A DNA stretch of 9,804 nt from the NCBI GenBank assembly GCA_008363265.1, contig RHKR01000051.1:1-9804 (forward strand). Direction: 5' to 3'. This DNA comes from Chlorobiota bacterium. Its GTDB lineage: Bacteria > Bacteroidota > Ignavibacteria > Ignavibacteriales > Ignavibacteriaceae. This document shows positions 6,368 to 9,804 of the stretch, piece by piece (the first letter of the stretch is position 1; each line of letters starts with the position of its first letter). Below the pieces are notes generated by a model. It was not told where the DNA came from. It ran no database searches and saw only the letters and a list, made by a program, of their open reading frames with translations. Position numbers and translations under genes: made by a program.

Positions 6368-6372
6368 CGGAG
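6368..6372 (+). promoter_or_regulatory. Shine-Dalgarno site of the YfhO-family gene
   Basis: CGGAG sits five bases before the ATG at 6378 in the 22-bp gap after the methyltransferase gene, supporting this start and the lysine-rich N-terminus. Confidence 0.6.
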
Positions 6373-6377
6373 TTTTA

Positions 6378-8957
6378 ATGGCCAAAAAGTCATCGCAGTC
6401 AGTCAAGGAAATTAGAAAAAAAGAAAAGGTTGCCACCGGGATCGATATCGACAGTAAATTTCCGGCGAAGTATATAAACCTCTCGGTCATCGCCCTCTCG
6501 ATACTGATCTTCCTCCTTTTCCTCTCTCCTCTCTTCTTCCAGGGAAAGATCTTTCAGTCGGGCGATATTATTGCCTCTGAAAGCGCCACTTCGTATCTGG
6601 CTAAAGACAGGGAAGGTTTCACACTCTGGAACCCCTACATCTTTACCGGTATGCCGGCTTACGCCCTTTCAGTTGGATACACCTGGTTCAACCTGATCTA
6701 TGTGGGGCTTACAGCTTTTCGGGAGTCGTTCACCGGCCTGTTCGGTAACGATTTCGTCCGCTGGGCGTTCTACCTGATCGTTCTGACCATCACCACATAC
6801 TTCCTGATGAAGTCGCTGACCAAAAACACGATGGTGAGCCTTTTTACGGCACTTGGCACGTCTCTCTCGACGGGCCTTGTGGTGTTCCTTTATATTGGTC
6901 ATGTGACCAAACTGACCTCGCTGGCTTTCTTCCCTGTGATAATTCTGATACTGCTGAAGAATCAGGAGAAACTGAAGCTGATCAATTTCTTCATCCTGAC
7001 TATCGCGATGCAGTTGATCGTTCAGGGTTTCCACGTGCAGATAATTTTTTACATCCTCTTTTCAGTAGGTATATTCTATCTCTTCCATCTGATAAGATCA
7101 CTTGTCATCAAAGACAATGAGCACCTGAAGAATACTGTGAAATCCGGTCTAACCTTTGTCGCGGCAGCACTCATCGCCATCGCGATCCAGGCCGATAACC
7201 TCACGCAGATATATGAATACACGCCTCACTCAACCCGCGGCACCACGAGTGTGCTCGACAAGGCTGCTCAGGCCGGCGGTGAGGAAGACAAAAGCAAGGA
7301 CTCTGAATATTACAAGTATCACACCGACTGGTCGTTCTCACCCGGTGAGGTGATGACCTTCGTTGTGCCTTCATGGTTCGGTTTCGGTAACTCCGAGCAG
7401 AATATTAACGGACAGAACTATAAGGTTAACACCTATTTCGGCCAAATGCCCTTCGTTGATGTGGCGATGTACATGGGAGTCGTTATCTTCTTCCTGGCAC
7501 TTTTTGCCATGATCACCAGGTGGCGCGAGCCCCTCGTGATGTTCCTTACGATCCTGATCGGTATCTCGCTGATCCTCTCGTTCGGAAGGAATTTCTCACT
7601 ACTTTTCGATCTGATGTTCTACTATTTCCCTCAGTTCGACAAGTTCCGCGTCCCCTCGATGATCCTTGTGATACCGCAGATGTTCATGCCGATCCTTGCG
7701 GGTCTCGGGCTGATGAAGATACTCGACCTCCGGAAAGAAAAGAACGTCCTCTACGAGAAACTCGTAATGAGCGCGGCGGGTGTTTTCTCCGTGATCTTCG
7801 TATTCGGGCTCCTCGGTCGGGGCGGACTGGTTTCATGGGTGGCGAACAGATTCGCGACCTCGGAGAAGGCAGCACAGTACCCGCAGGAAGCGATAGCAAC
7901 AGTAGGAAACCTCGCGGGCGAAATGTTCGCGAACGATTTTGTGATCAATTTCCTGATAATGGCAGTTATTTTCTGGATAGCGTGGTTCTTTATCAAAGGG
8001 AGGGTAACCGCTCTCGTCTTCACCTCGGTTGTCGTGGTTCTAAGTGTAGCCGATCTCTGGAGGGTGTCCTCGAGAGGTGCCGAATACACCGATCCCCCAT
8101 CGAAAAGTGTTGAGTTCTCCGAGCCCTACTACATAAAAGCGATCAAATCGCAGAAGCACGCGGAAACCGATCCCTACAGGATAATTAACCTGAAAATGGA
8201 CGGTTCGAAAGGCTCGATACAGAGCAACGGCAACTTCAACGCCTACTTCCTCCTCGAGGATGTTTACGGCTACTCTGCCATCAAGCCAAGGCCATACCAG
8301 GACTTCCTTGATGTCCTTAAAACCCCTGCAAACCAGACTTTCCTGAACATGACCGGCACGCGGTACATTGTGCTCGATCAGCCCGGCATCCCTTTTGAGG
8401 GGTGTGTGCCTGTAGCGGTTGACACTACAAGCAAGACTTTCGTGCTCGAAAACCAGAAAGCACTCCCAAGGCTATACTTCGTTAACCGCGTTGAGAAGAA
8501 GAAACCGCTCGAGTTCCTCGAAATGGTGCGCGACAACAAGTTCGACCCCTCTGATGTTGCCTTCGTTGCCGACAAGGATGTAAAAGTCGCACCGAAAGAC
8601 TCAACCGTTTCGGTCAAGATCACCAAATACACCGATGAGGTGATCGAAGCCAATGTAACAACCTCAGGTGACAACTTCCTCGTATTCAGCACCACTTACC
8701 ACAAAAAGGGATGGCATGCTTACGCCGACGGTAAAGAGGTTGAAGTTCTTAACGCTAACCACAACTTCATGGGTATCGTTGTGCCGAAAGGAACGAAGCA
8801 GGTTAAGTTCGAGTATGCACCTCAAAGTTTCTTTATGGCGAAATATCTCGCCCTCGGCCTGAGTTCCTTCGTAACACTCGGGCTTGTTATAACCCTCCTC
8901 CTCGGCTGGTTCAAATCGAGGAAAAAGGAAGAGGTTGCAGAACAGCACCAAAATTAA
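6378..8957 (+). CDS. YfhO-family polytopic membrane protein (putative GT-C glycosyltransferase), 859 aa
   Basis: A lysine-rich cytoplasmic start (1-30) leads into a first membrane helix (about 33-55). Then comes SGDIIASES (61-69), whose acidic residue sits in the first outer loop as in GT-C enzymes, and WNPYIFTGMPAY (84-95), a hallmark of the YfhO family. Many membrane helices follow up to about residue 565. The family pattern YTPHSTRG (281-288) and WSFSPGEVMTFVVPSWFGFG (318-337) is present. A soluble domain (about 570-815) contains YHKKGWHAYADGKEVEVLN (774-792), and one last helix (about 822-843) closes the protein. In Bacillus subtilis YfhO acts with the GT2 enzyme CsbB to glycosylate lipoteichoic acid on the outer side of the membrane. 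Here the acceptor must differ and is unknown. CGGAG lies five bases before the ATG, 22 bp after the methyltransferase stop. Confidence 0.88.
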   Translation: MAKKSSQSVKEIRKKEKVATGIDIDSKFPAKYINLSVIALSILIFLLFLSPLFFQGKIFQSGDIIASESATSYLAKDREGFTLWNPYIFTGMPAYALSVGYTWFNLIYVGLTAFRESFTGLFGNDFVRWAFYLIVLTITTYFLMKSLTKNTMVSLFTALGTSLSTGLVVFLYIGHVTKLTSLAFFPVIILILLKNQEKLKLINFFILTIAMQLIVQGFHVQIIFYILFSVGIFYLFHLIRSLVIKDNEHLKNTVKSGLTFVAAALIAIAIQADNLTQIYEYTPHSTRGTTSVLDKAAQAGGEEDKSKDSEYYKYHTDWSFSPGEVMTFVVPSWFGFGNSEQNINGQNYKVNTYFGQMPFVDVAMYMGVVIFFLALFAMITRWREPLVMFLTILIGISLILSFGRNFSLLFDLMFYYFPQFDKFRVPSMILVIPQMFMPILAGLGLMKILDLRKEKNVLYEKLVMSAAGVFSVIFVFGLLGRGGLVSWVANRFATSEKAAQYPQEAIATVGNLAGEMFANDFVINFLIMAVIFWIAWFFIKGRVTALVFTSVVVVLSVADLWRVSSRGAEYTDPPSKSVEFSEPYYIKAIKSQKHAETDPYRIINLKMDGSKGSIQSNGNFNAYFLLEDVYGYSAIKPRPYQDFLDVLKTPANQTFLNMTGTRYIVLDQPGIPFEGCVPVAVDTTSKTFVLENQKALPRLYFVNRVEKKKPLEFLEMVRDNKFDPSDVAFVADKDVKVAPKDSTVSVKITKYTDEVIEANVTTSGDNFLVFSTTYHKKGWHAYADGKEVEVLNANHNFMGIVVPKGTKQVKFEYAPQSFFMAKYLALGLSSFVTLGLVITLLLGWFKSRKKEEVAEQHQN

Positions 8958-9804
8958 TTTCGGATCGGAATCATTCAGGAAGTATTTTAAGAATACTTCC
9001 TGGATGTTCGCCGAAAGGGTTATAAAGCTTCTTTTAAGCTTCCTCATCGGTATCTTCCTCGTGAGGTACCTCGGTCCCGAAGAGTTCGGCGTCCTCTCTT
9101 ACGCTGTAAGTTTTGCCCTCCTTTTCGCAAGCATTGCCAACTTTGGCCTCGAAAACATCCTCGTACGTGAACTTGTAAAATACCCCGAAGAGAAGGACAC
9201 AATCCTCGGTTCCTCTTTCTTTCTGCGCATCGCCGGTTCAATAGCCGTGATAGCCATGACATGGGTCGCGGTTCAGATCAACAACGAGGAAAGCAGCACC
9301 GCGATTCTGATATATATCATCACCATCGGGACGATCTTTCAGTCGTTCCATGTGATCGATTTCTGGTTTCAGGCGCGCGTGCAGGCGAAATATTCCGCCT
9401 CGGTGCAGTCGTCATCCACGATCATCGCCTCGCTGCTGAGGCTTCTGCTGATAGTTCTGTCGGCCGGGCTCGGCTGGTTCGCCTTCATGCAGGCACTCGA
9501 ACCCGTTCTCATTGCCGCAGGATTCATTATAGTTTTCACTCTCCAAAAAGAGAGTGTTATGAAGTGGCGCTTCAACAGGGAAGTGGCGCTCAGGCTCTTC
9601 CGTGACTCATGGCCGCTCATCCTTGCGGGACTCGCCGTTTCGATCTACATCCGTGTTGGCCAGATATTTATTAAGAACATGCTGAGTGCCGAGCAGAACG
9701 GCTACTTCGCCGCGGCTGTAAGGCTCTGCGAGGCATGGTACTTCATCCCGATGGCAATCTCAAGCTCCCTTTTCCCGGCAATTGTGAACGCGAAAAGCGT
9801 GAGT
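8935..9804 (+). CDS. Wzx-type polysaccharide flippase, N-terminal 290 residues (3' end outside window)
   Basis: A MATE/MOP-superfamily flippase that runs off the window. Seen: the N-terminal NTSWMFAERVIKLLLSF (20-36), VRYLGPEEFGVLSYAVSF (43-60), FGLENILVREL (70-80), DFWFQARVQAKY (142-153), the helix-rich segments in between, RLFRDSWPLILAGL (210-223) and NGYFAAAVRLCEAWYFIP (265-282). This is the standard pattern of O-antigen/lipid-linked oligosaccharide flippases, which usually have 12-14 helices and 430-480 residues. It probably moves a lipid-linked glycan across the inner membrane. I chose TTG at 8935: it gives the usual 20-25 residue lead-in before NTSWMF, and AGGA (8926-8929) lies five bases upstream. 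This makes it overlap the YfhO gene by 23 bp. The only nearby ATG (9004) would cut into the first helix. Confidence 0.85.
   Translation, partial: MQNSTKINFGSESFRKYFKNTSWMFAERVIKLLLSFLIGIFLVRYLGPEEFGVLSYAVSFALLFASIANFGLENILVRELVKYPEEKDTILGSSFFLRIAGSIAVIAMTWVAVQINNEESSTAILIYIITIGTIFQSFHVIDFWFQARVQAKYSASVQSSSTIIASLLRLLLIVLSAGLGWFAFMQALEPVLIAAGFIIVFTLQKESVMKWRFNREVALRLFRDSWPLILAGLAVSIYIRVGQIFIKNMLSAEQNGYFAAAVRLCEAWYFIPMAISSSLFPAIVNAKSVS
8976..9002 (+). repeat. Perfect 11-bp inverted repeat at the YfhO-flippase junction
   Basis: CAGGAAGTATT (8976-8986) and AATACTTCCTG (8992-9002) are exact inverted copies around the 5-base loop TTAAG. The structure begins 18 bases after the YfhO stop and lies within codons 14-23 of the flippase gene as called here. 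No T-run follows, so it does not look like a terminator. Confidence 0.7.

Noticed and set aside
7520..8113. 197-codon plus-strand reading frame within the YfhO gene in another frame
   Set aside because: It is rich in Arg, Pro and Ser as out-of-frame translations tend to be, and the YfhO frame is continuous and matches its family throughout.
9537..9556. 7-bp inverted repeat CACTCTC/GAGAGTG with a CAAAAA loop
   Set aside because: It lies in the middle of the flippase coding sequence, is short, and has no T-run after it, so chance is the simplest explanation.

Overview
The window looks like chromosomal DNA from a member of the Bacteroidota/FCB group, possibly the Ignavibacteria lineage. The reasons are an 859-residue YfhO-type membrane protein with the long form of that family, secreted MORN-variant repeat proteins whose signal peptides end in Ala-Gln, a TAnnTTTG-like promoter element, and weak Shine-Dalgarno sites at some starts. 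This placement is an inference from protein style; no rRNA or other decisive marker is present. I see no mobile element, CRISPR array or RNA gene.

Left part (1-2570, minus strand). Three genes read leftwards and are probably co-transcribed: a 437-residue secreted MORN-variant repeat protein, a 301-residue relative starting one base after its stop, and the 5' part of an N-carbamoylputrescine amidase gene (aguB type, TTG start) that leaves the window at base 1. The two repeat proteins are built almost wholly from units of exactly 24 residues. The larger one contains two complete repeat domains, each closed by the same kind of shortened cap unit.

Middle (2571-3520). A 221-bp divergent intergenic region is followed by a plus-strand gene for a small lipoprotein with an NTF2-like domain. 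That gene ends at a clear intrinsic terminator. About 175 bp of gene-free DNA then carries a perfect AT-rich palindrome inside a possible promoter for the next operon.

Right part (3521-9804, plus strand). Four tightly spaced genes form an envelope-glycan operon: a polyprenyl-phosphate-type GT2 glycosyltransferase with a 360-residue disordered N-terminal extension, a class I SAM methyltransferase, a YfhO-family membrane protein, and a Wzx-type flippase cut by the window end. The gaps are 3 bp, 22 bp and a 23-bp overlap. A cytoplasmic GT2 enzyme with two C-terminal membrane helices beside YfhO resembles the CsbB-YfhO pair of Firmicutes. In that system one enzyme loads a sugar on undecaprenyl phosphate and YfhO transfers it outside the membrane. 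The likely role here is making, exporting and attaching a sugar to an envelope acceptor that is not identified. Both the TTG start of the flippase and that of the amidase are easily missed by automatic gene callers.
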